Shown in pieces: positions 15,959 to 25,157 of a DNA stretch of 64,000 nucleotides. The stretch is from positions 55,620 through 119,619 of the forward strand of contig NZ_BONX01000057.1 of NCBI RefSeq assembly GCF_016862935.1, written 5' to 3'. Numbering within the stretch: the first letter of the stretch is position 1; each line of letters opens with the position of its first letter. This DNA is from Plantactinospora mayteni. Its GTDB lineage: Bacteria; Actinomycetota; Actinomycetes; Mycobacteriales; Micromonosporaceae. The translations under genes and the position numbers were made by a program. The notes under the pieces were generated by a model. That model was not told the origin of the DNA and ran no database searches. It saw nothing but the letters and a program-made list of their open reading frames with translations.

Positions 15959-18027
15959 CGACGGGTCAGCTGATCATCGTGGACCATGTGGTCGCGCTGT
16001 TGGGCGTTGCCGCGTGGTCCGCGACCGGCGCCACCGCGGGCGCCCGGCGCGCCCGGCTCGCGCTCGGCCTCCTTGCCGCTTCGGTGCTGGTGACTCTCGC
16101 CCGGGTGGTCACGGTGGCGATGCTGGCCGGTCGAGGCTGGTGGTTCGTGCAGGAGAAGGTGCTGTTCGGCCTGCCGATGCTGGGAGCCGCCGGGTTGGCC
16201 GCCGTCCTGATCGCCGGCCCGCGGCTACTCGCGGCGAGGCGCGCGCCGGGAGCCGGGAGCGCCGCTGGCCCGGCGCCGGGCAACGGGGTACCGGCAAGTT
16301 GCGTGGTCCTGCTGCTCACCGCCGGATACGCGGCCCTGGCCGGACTCGTGGTGACCTTCCTGGTCGGTTACCCCCTGACCTGGAGCACCGCATTGATCGC
16401 CAGTTCCCTCGTCGGGGCGGCCACACTGCTGACCGCGCGCGTCGTGGCGGCGCCGGTCGACCCCACCGGCGGCGCCGACATCGCGCCCACCCCGTCGACG
16501 CAGGGAAGGCCCGGGCTTTCGCGCCGCCGGTTCATCAGCTTCGCGGGGGGTGGAGCAGTCGCGGCCAGTACCGGCACCACCGGCCTCGGGCTGTTGCTCA
16601 TACCGGCCGAATCCGCCGCGACCGGCGGCGGTACCGGGCGCTCGTCCAGTTCCACCGGCGTGTCAGTGGCCGACCTGCGGGGGGCCGACGTACCGGCACC
16701 GGGCGGCACCAGGCGGCAGTACGTACTCACCGCGCAGACCACCACCGTCCGGCTCCCGTCCGGACGTGAGATCCACGCATGGACCTACAACGGGCAGGTA
16801 CCCGGTCCGCCGATCACCGCCACCGAGGGTGATCTGATCGAGGTGACCCTGCGCAACACCGACATCGACGACGGCGTGACCGTGCACTGGCACGGCTACG
16901 ACGTGGCGTGCGGTGAGGACGGCGTACCGGGCGTGACCCAGGACGTGGTGGCACCCGGCGAGGAGTTCGTGTACCGATTCCGCGCCGAACAGGTGGGGAC
17001 CTACTGGTACCACACCCATCAGGCGTCGCACCGTGCCGTGCGCCGAGGGCTGTACGGGACCCTGGTCGTAACACCACGCGGAGAACAGATCGACGAAGCC
17101 GGTGCTTCCGTCGAGCAGGTGGATCTGACCCTGCCCGTGCACACCTTCGACGGCACTGTCGTGATCGCGGACCAGGACGGGCGCACCGACCACACCGCTC
17201 CGGCCGGTACGCCCGTGCGGTTGCGGCTGATCAACACCGACTCGGGTCCACACCGGTTCGCGCTCGCCGGAACGCCCTTCCGGGTGGCGGCCGTCGACGG
17301 CCGGGATCTCCACCAACCCGGCGAGGTCAGCGACACCGGACTGCGCCTACCCGCAGGCGGACGGCACGACCTGGTCTTCGTCATGCCGGACACTCCGGTG
17401 GCGCTCGTCCTCGACAACGATCACGCCGGTGGCCTCCGGCTGCGTCCGGACGACCGCGCCGGTACCGTCGGCGCGGACACGGCCGTCGAGGACACCTCCG
17501 GCTGGCCGGTGCTCGACCTGCTGCGATATGGCACGCCGGCCGCCGTGCCGTTCGATGCCCGCAGCCGTGCCGACCGGCACTTCACCATGGTTCTGGACCG
17601 TGGTGTGGCCATGGTCGACGGCCGGCCGACGTACGCGCAGACGGTCAACGGCCGTGGTCACCCGTCGATCCCGGATCAGCTCGTGGCCGAGGGCGATCTC
17701 GTCCGGTTCACCGTGCTCAACCGGAGCCTGGAAACCCATCCCTGGCATCTGCACGGCCATCCGGTGCTGATCCTGGCCAGGAACGGTACGCCGTCGTCCG
17801 GCAGTCCGTTGTGGGTGGACACCTTCGATGTCAGTCCAGGAGAGGTGTGGGAGGTCGCGTTCAGGGCGACGAATCCCGGCATCTGGATGAACCATTGCCA
17901 CAACCTGCCGCACGCGGATCAGGGGATGATGCTGCGGCTCTGCTACGACGGTTTCACCACGCCATTCCACGGCTCGCACACCGCCCGCGAGGCCGGTACG
18001 GCCAGGAGTCGACGTCATCGCCACTGA
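15955..18027 (+). CDS. Multicopper oxidase fused to an N-terminal multi-spanning membrane domain
   Basis: A 690-residue fusion. Residues 1-165 carry about five membrane helices. A twin-arginine-like segment (SRRRF, 189-193, followed by a hydrophobic stretch) lies between the domains. From about residue 255 comes a laccase-like multicopper oxidase with all copper motifs: HWHG (311-314), HTH (353-355), HPWHLHGH and HCHNLPHADQGM (from 647), the last in the canonical HCHxxxHxxxxM form with axial Met. It should oxidise a phenolic or metal substrate outside the membrane and reduce O2 to water. The upstream DUF6220 protein is coupled by a 4-base overlap. Confidence 0.9.
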   Translation: MTTGQLIIVDHVVALLGVAAWSATGATAGARRARLALGLLAASVLVTLARVVTVAMLAGRGWWFVQEKVLFGLPMLGAAGLAAVLIAGPRLLAARRAPGAGSAAGPAPGNGVPASCVVLLLTAGYAALAGLVVTFLVGYPLTWSTALIASSLVGAATLLTARVVAAPVDPTGGADIAPTPSTQGRPGLSRRRFISFAGGGAVAASTGTTGLGLLLIPAESAATGGGTGRSSSSTGVSVADLRGADVPAPGGTRRQYVLTAQTTTVRLPSGREIHAWTYNGQVPGPPITATEGDLIEVTLRNTDIDDGVTVHWHGYDVACGEDGVPGVTQDVVAPGEEFVYRFRAEQVGTYWYHTHQASHRAVRRGLYGTLVVTPRGEQIDEAGASVEQVDLTLPVHTFDGTVVIADQDGRTDHTAPAGTPVRLRLINTDSGPHRFALAGTPFRVAAVDGRDLHQPGEVSDTGLRLPAGGRHDLVFVMPDTPVALVLDNDHAGGLRLRPDDRAGTVGADTAVEDTSGWPVLDLLRYGTPAAVPFDARSRADRHFTMVLDRGVAMVDGRPTYAQTVNGRGHPSIPDQLVAEGDLVRFTVLNRSLETHPWHLHGHPVLILARNGTPSSGSPLWVDTFDVSPGEVWEVAFRATNPGIWMNHCHNLPHADQGMMLRLCYDGFTTPFHGSHTAREAGTARSRRHRH

Positions 18028-18110
18028 CCTTGCCGAGGCGAGCACGCGGTCCGCACCAGCACCGGACGCCGACCCTGCGACGGGACAGCGCATGGTACGG
18101 CTGCTGCGCC

Positions 18111-18471
18111 CTATCTCTGGAGCTTCGCCGCCGCGGGGGTCGATCGGCAACCTGCTCGACAACGCAATCCGCTACAACCTGGACGGCGGGCGGGTCGATG
18201 TCGAGACGCGCTGCGTGGAACGCGGGCGGTAGTGGCCATCAGCAACACAGGTCCGGTGGTGCCGGAGGACGCTGTCGACCGAATCCTGCGGCCCTTCCAG
18301 CGCCTCGCCCCGCCCCGGACGCAGAGCGGGAGTAGCGGGCTGGGGCTGGCGATCGTGCGTACCATCGCCGACAGTCACCGGGCGGACCTGCGAGTGCTCC
18401 CGCACCCGGGCGGCGGTCTTACCGTCACGGTCAGCTTCGCCGCCGACCTGACAGCTCTCGTCGACGAATAG
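18111..18471 (+). pseudogene. Frameshifted 3' remnant of a sensor histidine kinase
   Basis: The N-box GNLLDNAIRYNLDGGRVDVE is encoded from about 18150 and hits a TAG at 18229. The ATPase domain continues in another frame with AISNTGPVVPEDAVDRILRP, then GSSGLGLAIVRTIADSHRAD and LRVLPHPGGGLTVTVSF, to a stop at 18471. The dimerisation/His domain and sensor part are absent. Only a broken HATPase_c domain remains, and it is probably non-functional. No response regulator is nearby. Confidence 0.82.
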
Positions 18472-18476
18472 GGCCG

Positions 18477-18512
18477 CCCGGGTGGCGGCGGTGGCCACCG
18501 CCGCCACCCGGG
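18477..18512. terminator. Perfect 36-bp palindrome, bidirectional terminator
   Basis: An 18-base arm beginning CCCGGGTGGCGG (18477-18494) is followed immediately by its exact complement (18495-18512), with no loop or mismatch. It lies between the kinase remnant (+) and the SapA-like gene (-), the position expected for a terminator serving both strands. There is no T-tract. Confidence 0.8.
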
Positions 18513-18552
18513 TTCAGCGGCAGATCGCAGACGACGGCTGCCGGACCAGGGG

Positions 18553-19032
18553 CTAGCCGCAGTACCTCCACTCGGTGGTGGTCGTGCCGTAGATGCCTCC
18601 GCCGTAGATCGCCCCGATGGATCCCGTCCACCTGATGCACGTGCCGGCGGCGTAACCGCTGGCCGCCGCGTAGTGGGCGTAGTTCCCTTCGTCCCTGACG
18701 GTGCTCATGCCCCGACGCTCCAGGACGGCCTCCGTGTAGCTGGCGACGCCGTCTGCCCGGCCGACCCTGAGGGTGACCACACAGTTCTCCTGATAGCTGC
18801 CGTTCCACAACACATAGACCTCGCCCAGCGGCATGTTGTTCCGGTCATCCCACAGGTCCACCCTGGTGAGCACCGTGTAGGCGCCGTTCGGCCAACCGCA
18901 CCCCTGCGCCGAAACGACGGCTTGGCCCAGGGTGTGGGCCGAGGCGGGCGAGGCCACGAACGCGATCGAGGCGAGCGCAAGGCCAAGGGTCAAACCGATA
19001 CGCGCGAGCACGCGCCGGTACGTCCGAGACAT
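18553..19032 (-). CDS. Secreted SapA-like (spore-associated protein A-like) protein
   Basis: A 159-residue protein with a Sec signal peptide (RIGLTLGLALASIAFVASPASA, cut after ASA near residue 32). The mature part has cysteines in CGWPNG, ENCVVTL, GTCIRW and a terminal YCG, suggesting disulfides. The blocks GEVYVLWN, CVVTLRVGRADG and DEGNYAHYAAASGYAAGTCIRW resemble Streptomyces spore-associated protein A, as I remember it. The role of that family is unknown. AGAGAGGA precedes the ATG. The gene is convergent with the kinase remnant across the 36-bp palindrome. Confidence 0.72.
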   Translation of the reverse strand: MSRTYRRVLARIGLTLGLALASIAFVASPASAHTLGQAVVSAQGCGWPNGAYTVLTRVDLWDDRNNMPLGEVYVLWNGSYQENCVVTLRVGRADGVASYTEAVLERRGMSTVRDEGNYAHYAAASGYAAGTCIRWTGSIGAIYGGGIYGTTTTEWRYCG

Positions 19033-19226
19033 ACAAGATCCTCTCTGGTACAGCTACGTCCACTCCGGCAGGAACCGTCCCCCGCACGCAGCGCCGCTCG
19101 GATGCCGGAGCCGCCCTGGGTAGCGAAGGTCGCCGTGTGGACGTGGGCCGAATCCCCCGCCGGCTTGAATCCAGTATGCCCGCGGCAGATGGACGTCGTT
19201 CTTGACGGGGTCGGCCCACGGCTGTC

Positions 19227-20276
19227 CTACCAGGGCTTGCTGGTCACGTAGACGTTGTTCCCGCCGAAGCGGACCGGATCGCTGGCGCAGCCGTAGAGAT
19301 TGGCGTTGGTCGCCGCGTCGTGCCCCCAGAGGCGGACCCGGACCGGGTTGATGCTGCCCTGCGCGTCCTCGTTCCACCTGTCGTTGTTGTACGAGGTGGT
19401 GCCGACCTGGTTCCGGTCGAACAAGCCGTTCGTGCTGCATCCCTCGCTGTCGAACCGCCAGTCGCTGAAGATCGCGTACGCGCCGGTCCGCCAGAACTTG
19501 TTGAGGTCGACGGTGGTGTTGTCCGCCCGGTTGCGGGTCCGCACCGGGTCGCCCGAGATCAGCTCGAACCGGTTGTTGTAGATCACCGTGTCGCGCGCGT
19601 AGTTGGCGACGTAGACCCCGTGCATCGCGGCGGGACTCTCGGTGTTCTCCAGGTTCTGGAAGAGGTTGTCCTCGACGTTGAGCCCGGTCGTGTACGTGGC
19701 GTGCACCGCGCCGTACCCGTTGCCGGGTCCACTCTGGAACTTGCCGCCGAGCCGCCGGAACGTGTTGCCGGTGACGGTCAACCCGTCGAGCCGGTTCGCC
19801 GAGGTACCCGCGGCACGGATTCCGCCGTTGCGGCAGTTCTGGAAGACGTAGTTGGAGACGGTGACGTTGTCGGCGGTGACCGTCATCCCGTACTCGGTGT
19901 TGGCGTTGCCGTCGTCGAAGGTGCCGCAGTCGACGGTCACCGCCGCCACGCCGATCGTGCCGAGGGTGAGCCGGCCACCCGGTGGCGACCAGGTCACCCG
20001 GATGGTCGACGCCGACCGGTAGGTGCCGGCGGGCAGGAGCACCTTCGCGTTCTTCACGTTCCGGGCACGCAGGACGTCCTGCGCCTCCTCGATCGAGGCC
20101 ACGGCGGTGCCGGGTGTCCGGCCGGTACGGCGCTCCGGGGCTCCGGCGTCGGCGGCAGCGGCGGGGTTCACGTACACGGTCGCCTGGTCGACGGGCGCGG
20201 CTGTCGCGGGCAGTGCCGGCAGCACGGGCAGTACGCCCGCGAGTGCGACGCACGCCGCGAGGGAGATTCTGCGCAT
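19227..20276 (-). CDS. Secreted right-handed parallel beta-helix protein
   Basis: A 349-residue protein with a signal peptide (ISLAACVALAGVLPVLPALPATA). Repeated short beta-strand rungs follow (GMTVTADNVTVSNYVFQNCR, LDGLTVTGNTFRRLG, GLNVEDNLFQNLE, DTVIYNNRFELIS, NTTVDLNKFWRTG), typical of pectate-lyase-like or Nos-type beta-helices. These usually bind or cut polysaccharide. I see no decisive catalytic motif. ATG 20276 was chosen because GAAGGAG lies six bases upstream. Confidence 0.82.
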   Translation of the reverse strand: MRRISLAACVALAGVLPVLPALPATAAPVDQATVYVNPAAAADAGAPERRTGRTPGTAVASIEEAQDVLRARNVKNAKVLLPAGTYRSASTIRVTWSPPGGRLTLGTIGVAAVTVDCGTFDDGNANTEYGMTVTADNVTVSNYVFQNCRNGGIRAAGTSANRLDGLTVTGNTFRRLGGKFQSGPGNGYGAVHATYTTGLNVEDNLFQNLENTESPAAMHGVYVANYARDTVIYNNRFELISGDPVRTRNRADNTTVDLNKFWRTGAYAIFSDWRFDSEGCSTNGLFDRNQVGTTSYNNDRWNEDAQGSINPVRVRLWGHDAATNANLYGCASDPVRFGGNNVYVTSKPW

Positions 20277-20436
20277 GTCCAACTCCTTCGGAATCGCTTT
20301 CGGTCGCCGACCCGACGAGTCGGGATGGCATCGCGGGTAGTCCGCGCCGGGGTACGGGCTGGATCCGCGTGATCAGGGGCGCGGGTACAACGCACCCGGC
20401 CGACGGAACGCCGGAGTTTGCCCCTGGTCACGCGAA

Positions 20437-21327
20437 TCATGGCGGCGGAACGGAGGTCAGGGCGGCTTGCTTGAGGTGTCGGAGGCGGGTCAGGTCCTGT
20501 TGTAGGGGGGCGGTGAGCAGATCGCGCTCGGCGGCGGCCTGTGCCTGTTCCGTCACCGCGCGCAGCCGAGCGCGCTCCTGGCAGGTGGCGTCCGCGCCGG
20601 CGCCGGCCAGTTCGGCGCGCGCCACCTCGCGCATCGCCGCGTCGTCGGTGGCCTGCCGCGCCCGCTGCGCGAACTGCTCGCGCAACTCGGCGGGCGTCGC
20701 CGCCTGGTAACCCGACTCGGCGACGCACGCCGACCAGGACACCACCGCGGCGCTCACCGCCGGATCCTGCCCGGTCCGCTCGATCGCCCGGTTGCTGAGC
20801 GACTGGAACGTGTAATAGAGCGCGTCCCAGTCGGCGCCGAAGACCGCCGTACGCGCCGCCGCCACGCAGCCGTCGCTGGCCACCGCCACCTGCTCGCCTC
20901 CGGGCAACGACAGGGTGACCTGGGCGTTCTGGCTGCCGACGAGGGCACGGTCGTACGCCGGATCGGGGCGCGGGGTGCCCGTCGCCACCGGCCGCTGGCG
21001 GTGCCGTACCGCCGCCGGCACGATGCCGTAGCCGTGAGTGGCGGCGGTACGGGTGTCGAGCAGCGCGTACGGGTTGTCGGGCTCCGGCTCCGCCGACCCA
21101 CCGCGTACGGGTTGGTAGTCGAAGCCGCGCTCGCGCATGCAGGCCGCGGTCCGGTCCTCGAGCGCGTCCTGGAGCACGCGGTCCTCCTCGGCGGTGAAGT
21201 ACACCGCGCTGGCGAACGGATACAACCGGGCCGGGCGGACCCGGTCGGCCGAGGGTTCTCCCCCACAGCCGACCAGGCCCGCCGAGACGAGTGCCGCCGC
21301 CGCGAGCGCGGAGAAGGCGCGTCGCAT
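20437..21327 (-). CDS. Hypothetical lipoprotein
   Basis: A 296-residue protein with a lipobox (SAGLVGC, acylated Cys21) after a short signal peptide. The mature part is rich in Ala, Arg and Gln, with paired cysteines (AACMRERGFDYQP, GCVAAARTAVFG, SACVAESGYQAA, ATCQERARLRAVT) and a long predicted helical, charged C-terminal half. ACMRERGF and SACVAESGY segments are common in uncharacterised actinomycete lipoproteins. The ATG is five bases after the stop of the I36-like gene, so the two share a transcript. Function unknown. Confidence 0.8.
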   Translation of the reverse strand: MRRAFSALAAAALVSAGLVGCGGEPSADRVRPARLYPFASAVYFTAEEDRVLQDALEDRTAACMRERGFDYQPVRGGSAEPEPDNPYALLDTRTAATHGYGIVPAAVRHRQRPVATGTPRPDPAYDRALVGSQNAQVTLSLPGGEQVAVASDGCVAAARTAVFGADWDALYYTFQSLSNRAIERTGQDPAVSAAVVSWSACVAESGYQAATPAELREQFAQRARQATDDAAMREVARAELAGAGADATCQERARLRAVTEQAQAAAERDLLTAPLQQDLTRLRHLKQAALTSVPPP

Positions 21328-21332
21328 CACGG

Positions 21333-21704
21333 TCAGCAGCCGTACCAGCGGTTGCTGTAGGCGTGATGCCAGATGCTCGAACCGCTCAGCGTCGTCCAGC
21401 CGGTGCCGCGGGCGAGCGGGTAGCGGACGCCGCTGTAGCCGGTGCCGGAGTAGACGTAGACGTTGCAGCTCGTGCCGTTGTTGTAGATCGATTCCGCGCC
21501 CCGCCACTTGGCGAAGCCGGACAGATCTCTGTTGTCGCCGTACACCGGGCCGGGCGCGCCGGCCCAGTTCGTCGAGGTGTAGGCGCAGGTCGCCCCCGAG
21601 GGACAGGGGTCTGCGCTGGCCGGTGCGGCGGCGATGCCGACCAGCGCGGTGGTCAGCATGGCTGTGGCGCCGAACGCCGCCAGGATCCGTTTCGGTGAAC
21701 GCAT
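21333..21704 (-). CDS. Peptidase inhibitor family I36-like secreted protein
   Basis: A 123-residue protein with a signal peptide ending APASA. The mature domain, about 90 residues, is a small beta/gamma-crystallin-like module: CPSGATCAYTSTNWAGAPGP, SGFAKWRGAESIYNNGTSCN and SGVRYPLARGTGWTTL, ending in WYGC. Four cysteines probably form disulfides. The I36 family includes Streptomyces metalloproteinase inhibitor (SMPI). GGAG lies before the ATG at 21704. It is followed by a lipoprotein gene and lies 100 bases downstream of the SARP-type regulator on the same strand. Confidence 0.8.
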   Translation of the reverse strand: MRSPKRILAAFGATAMLTTALVGIAAAPASADPCPSGATCAYTSTNWAGAPGPVYGDNRDLSGFAKWRGAESIYNNGTSCNVYVYSGTGYSGVRYPLARGTGWTTLSGSSIWHHAYSNRWYGC

Positions 21705-21804
21705 CGCGGGTCTCCGTTCCGTGGCAGGGAAACTGTCGCCAGCAGACTGCCGACGGGCGCTGTACCTGCGCTGACACCCGACTGAACCCCGCGCACGAGA
21801 ACGT

Positions 21805-24800
21805 TCAGCGGCAGGCCGGTACCGATCCGCCGGGAAGCGTCGGCACAGCCGCCCGGACCGATTCGGCGGCACCGGTGACCCGCAGCGCACGCGCCTCGGC
21901 CGCGGCCCGGTCCGCCGCCGGGCCGTCACCGGTCCGCCGGTGGGCTTCGGCGAGCAGGTCCAGCGCCCGCGCGCCCCAGTACGGCATCCCGAGCCGGCGC
22001 CAGAGGCCGCAGGCCCGCTCCAGCAGCGCGCGGGCCTCCTCGACGCGGTGCTGGCCCAGCCGCATGGTGGCGAGGCTGACCAGTACCATCGCCAGACCGA
22101 ACCGGCTGTCGAAACGCTCGAAGACCCGGTCGGCCTGCCGCAGCAGGGCTTCGGCCCGGGCGTACTCGCCGGTGAGCGCGTGGGCATGACCCAGCAACTG
22201 CACGGCGTACGCCTCGACGAGCTGGTCGCCCAGCGCGGCGCTGATTTCCCGGGCCTGGCGGAACGACTCCGCCGCATCGGCCGGCTCGCCCCGGGCGAGC
22301 CGCACCAGCCCGATACCGCGCAGTGCCTGCGCCTCGACCGCCCGGTATCCGGCGGCCCGGCTGCGGCGCAGGCACTCGGTGTACCGGGTCGCGGCCTGGT
22401 CGAGGCGGCCCTGCTCGAACCAGACCGCGCCGACGCCCTGCTCGGCGTAGATCTCGCCGTTGCGGTTACCGTCGCGGCGGGCAGCCTCGGCGGCGGCGGT
22501 GAACGACTCGATACTGCGGGCGTAGTGGCCGGCCAGTCGTTGCAGGTAGCCGAGGCCGACCAGCGCGGCAACGGTGTACGCGAGATCGCCGGTCTGCCGG
22601 GACAGCGCCAGCGCCTCGGTGAAGCAGTCGACGGCGGCGGCGTGGTCGTCGCGGATGGTGTGCAGTTCGCCGAGGTTACGGACCATCGCCAGGATCGCGG
22701 GTACGGCGTGCACGGCGCGGGCCGCGGCGAGCGCCTGAGTGTGGGTGTCGAACCAGTGGTCGTAGAAGTTCCTCGTCTCCAGGAACTCCGCCATGCTCGC
22801 CGCGAGCCCGCAGGCCGCCACCGCCTCCCCGATCGTGGCCGCCTGCCGGACCAGCGCGACCAGCGCCGCCAGCTCCCGGGCGAACCAGTTCGGAGGATCG
22901 GCCCGGATAGCCGACAACCGGTCCTCGGGCAGCGGGTACCGGGGCGCGTCCAGGGGCGGGGCACCGACGATCCCGGTCGCCATCCGATCCGCCTCTTCGG
23001 CGGCGACCAGGTAGCCGGCGAGGAGCCGGCGTACCGCCTCGGCCCGGGCCGCCGCCGTCTCCTCGGCCGCCGCCCGCTCGCGGCCGAACAGCCGGACGAG
23101 CTCGTGGAAACGGTACCGGACCTCGCCAGTACCTCCGTCGGCGACGACCGGATCGAGCAGGCGCGCGTCGGCGACCCGCTCGACGATCCCCTCGGCCTCG
23201 TCCGGCGGCAGGTCGAGTACGCAGGCCGCCGCCCACGCGGGGAAGTCCGGCACGTCGCCGAGGCTGAGCAGGCGTACCGCCCGTCGTTCGGCCTCGGTCA
23301 GCCCGCCGTAGCTGACCGCCAGTGTCGCGCGTACCTCCAGGTCACCGGCGCGCAGCGCGTCCAGCCGGGCCCGTTCGTCGGACAGCTCAGCGGCCAGCCG
23401 GCCCGGTCGCAGGTGCGGGCGTTCGGCGAGACGGGCCGCGGCGATCCGTACCGCGAGCGGGTGATCCCCACAGAGCCGCGCGATCCGGCCGGCGGCCACC
23501 GGTGCCGCTGCGAGCCGGTCCTCTCCGGCGATACTGCCCAACAGCCGCAGCGACTCCGCGCGCGCCAGCACACCCAGCTCGACCCGGGTCGCGTCGTCGA
23601 GCCCGACGAGCCGGGAACGACTGGTCAGGAGTACCGCCGAGCCGCCCGCGCCCGGGACCAACGGCCGCACCTGGTGCTCGTGCGCCGCGTCGTCCAGCAT
23701 GATCAGAATGCGCCGGTCGGCGGACATCGACCGGTATAGCAGAAGGCGCTCGGTCAGGTCGTCGGGCAGGAGCGCGCCGGTCACGCCCAGGCCGCGCAGC
23801 AGGTGCCCGAGCGCCTCACGCGGCGGCATCGGATCCGCCTGGCTCCCCCGCAGGTCGACGAAGAGCTGCCCGTCCGGATAGGTACCGCGCAGTTCGTGCG
23901 CCACCCGGATGCCGAGGGTCGACTTGCCGATCCCACCCGCACCGGTCACGAGCGCCACGGCCGGGAAGTCGCCGACCCGGTCCAGGCCCGCCCGCAGCGC
24001 GCTCGCCTCGGTGCCGCGTCCCACGAATCCCGCCACCGCCGGCGGCAGCGAGCAACTGGTCACCGCGGCAAACCGCCCGCCCACCGGCGCCCGCCGATCG
24101 CCGGTCGGGTCCGGCCTCGGCGCCGCGGTACGTCGCAGGATCGACCGGGCCGTCTCCTGAAGTTCCTCGCTGGGGTCCAGACCCAGTTCCTCGCGCAGCA
24201 GCCGCTGTCCTTCCCGGTACGCCGCGAGCGCCTCGGCCGGCTGGCCGCAGCCGGCCAGCGCCAGCATGAGCCGGCGCCGGAACCCCTCGTGTAGTGGCCG
24301 CTCGGCCACCGCACCGCGTAGCTCCGCTACCAGGTCACCGTGACGCCCACGGGCGAGGTCCAGGTCGACCCGGCGCTCCTGGGCGGCGCACCGGACGTCC
24401 TCCAGCGCGGCGGCCTCCACGCCGAGCACCGCCCCGGTGACGTCCGCGAGGGCGTTTCCCCGCCAGAGCGCCAGCGCCTCGCGCAGCAGTTCGGCCTGCT
24501 CCGCCGGCCCGCCGTCCCGGGTCCGGCACGCCTCGGCCGCCGCCACCAGCCGGGCGAACCGCAGGGCGTCGACCCGATCCGGCTCGACATCGAGGAGGTA
24601 CGCCTCACCGCGCGTCCGCACCACCGGCCCCGCGCAGCCAGCGGCGAGCAGGGCCTTGCGGATCCGGGAGATGTAGACCTGCACCTGGTTGCGGGCGCCC
24701 GCGGGCGGGTCGCCCTCCCACAGCGCCTCGATGACCCGCCACACCGGCACCGGCTCGCCGGCGCGCAGCGCGAGCACGGCGACGAGGGCACGGATCCGGG

Positions 24801-24885
24801 GCCCCGCCAGCGGTACGGACGCGGCTCCGACGTGGACCTCGACGGGACCGAGGACGGCGAACTCGGGTCGACCTGGACTGGGCAC
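21805..24885 (-). CDS. AfsR/SARP-family transcriptional regulator with BTAD, NB-ARC and TPR domains
   Basis: A 1026-residue signalling regulator in four parts. First is an OmpR-type winged helix (FAVLGPVEVHVGAASVPLAG to about residue 95), then a bacterial transcriptional activator domain (about 100-245). A nucleotide-binding NB-ARC module follows, with P-loop VTGAGGIGKSTLGIRVAHEL near residue 315 and IMLDDAAHEHQVRPL as Walker B. TPR-like repeats run from about 690 to the end. These proteins activate secondary metabolite or developmental genes. It starts at GTG 24885 with GGAGG about ten bases upstream. The downstream I36 inhibitor and lipoprotein genes on the same strand may be cotranscribed or targets. 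Confidence 0.9.
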   Translation of the reverse strand: MPSPGRPEFAVLGPVEVHVGAASVPLAGPRIRALVAVLALRAGEPVPVWRVIEALWEGDPPAGARNQVQVYISRIRKALLAAGCAGPVVRTRGEAYLLDVEPDRVDALRFARLVAAAEACRTRDGGPAEQAELLREALALWRGNALADVTGAVLGVEAAALEDVRCAAQERRVDLDLARGRHGDLVAELRGAVAERPLHEGFRRRLMLALAGCGQPAEALAAYREGQRLLREELGLDPSEELQETARSILRRTAAPRPDPTGDRRAPVGGRFAAVTSCSLPPAVAGFVGRGTEASALRAGLDRVGDFPAVALVTGAGGIGKSTLGIRVAHELRGTYPDGQLFVDLRGSQADPMPPREALGHLLRGLGVTGALLPDDLTERLLLYRSMSADRRILIMLDDAAHEHQVRPLVPGAGGSAVLLTSRSRLVGLDDATRVELGVLARAESLRLLGSIAGEDRLAAAPVAAGRIARLCGDHPLAVRIAAARLAERPHLRPGRLAAELSDERARLDALRAGDLEVRATLAVSYGGLTEAERRAVRLLSLGDVPDFPAWAAACVLDLPPDEAEGIVERVADARLLDPVVADGGTGEVRYRFHELVRLFGRERAAAEETAAARAEAVRRLLAGYLVAAEEADRMATGIVGAPPLDAPRYPLPEDRLSAIRADPPNWFARELAALVALVRQAATIGEAVAACGLAASMAEFLETRNFYDHWFDTHTQALAAARAVHAVPAILAMVRNLGELHTIRDDHAAAVDCFTEALALSRQTGDLAYTVAALVGLGYLQRLAGHYARSIESFTAAAEAARRDGNRNGEIYAEQGVGAVWFEQGRLDQAATRYTECLRRSRAAGYRAVEAQALRGIGLVRLARGEPADAAESFRQAREISAALGDQLVEAYAVQLLGHAHALTGEYARAEALLRQADRVFERFDSRFGLAMVLVSLATMRLGQHRVEEARALLERACGLWRRLGMPYWGARALDLLAEAHRRTGDGPAADRAAAEARALRVTGAAESVRAAVPTLPGGSVPACR

Positions 24886-25157
24886 GGTACGGACACCTCC
24901 GTCGACAACCGCGACGTGCCCACCCTATCGGCGACAGCCAATGCCCCGACGAACGCGACAACCCTCGATGATCAGATCACGGCAGCACGGCGCCGAACCT
25001 TCACCCGGGCTTCGCTGCGGGCCTCGTCGCGGATTCCGCCGTGGATGGAGGCCCACAACTCCGCGCAGCCGGTGGTGCCTCTTGACGATCGGACGCGGGA
25101 GTCCGGTGTAGCGCGCCAGCGGGGTGGGCCCGGCCCGGCCGGCGTCGTCCGGTGGCG

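Noticed and set aside
19320..20372. Plus-strand frame across the beta-helix gene
   Set aside because: It is Val/Arg/Gly-rich shadow sequence. The minus strand encodes a signal peptide and beta-helix repeats.
24886..25157. Possible gene tail on the minus strand between the methyltransferase and the SARP gene
   Set aside because: A short stretch reads like protein (LWASIHGGIRDEARSEARVK) but has no start and no recognisable family; chance in GC-rich DNA cannot be excluded.
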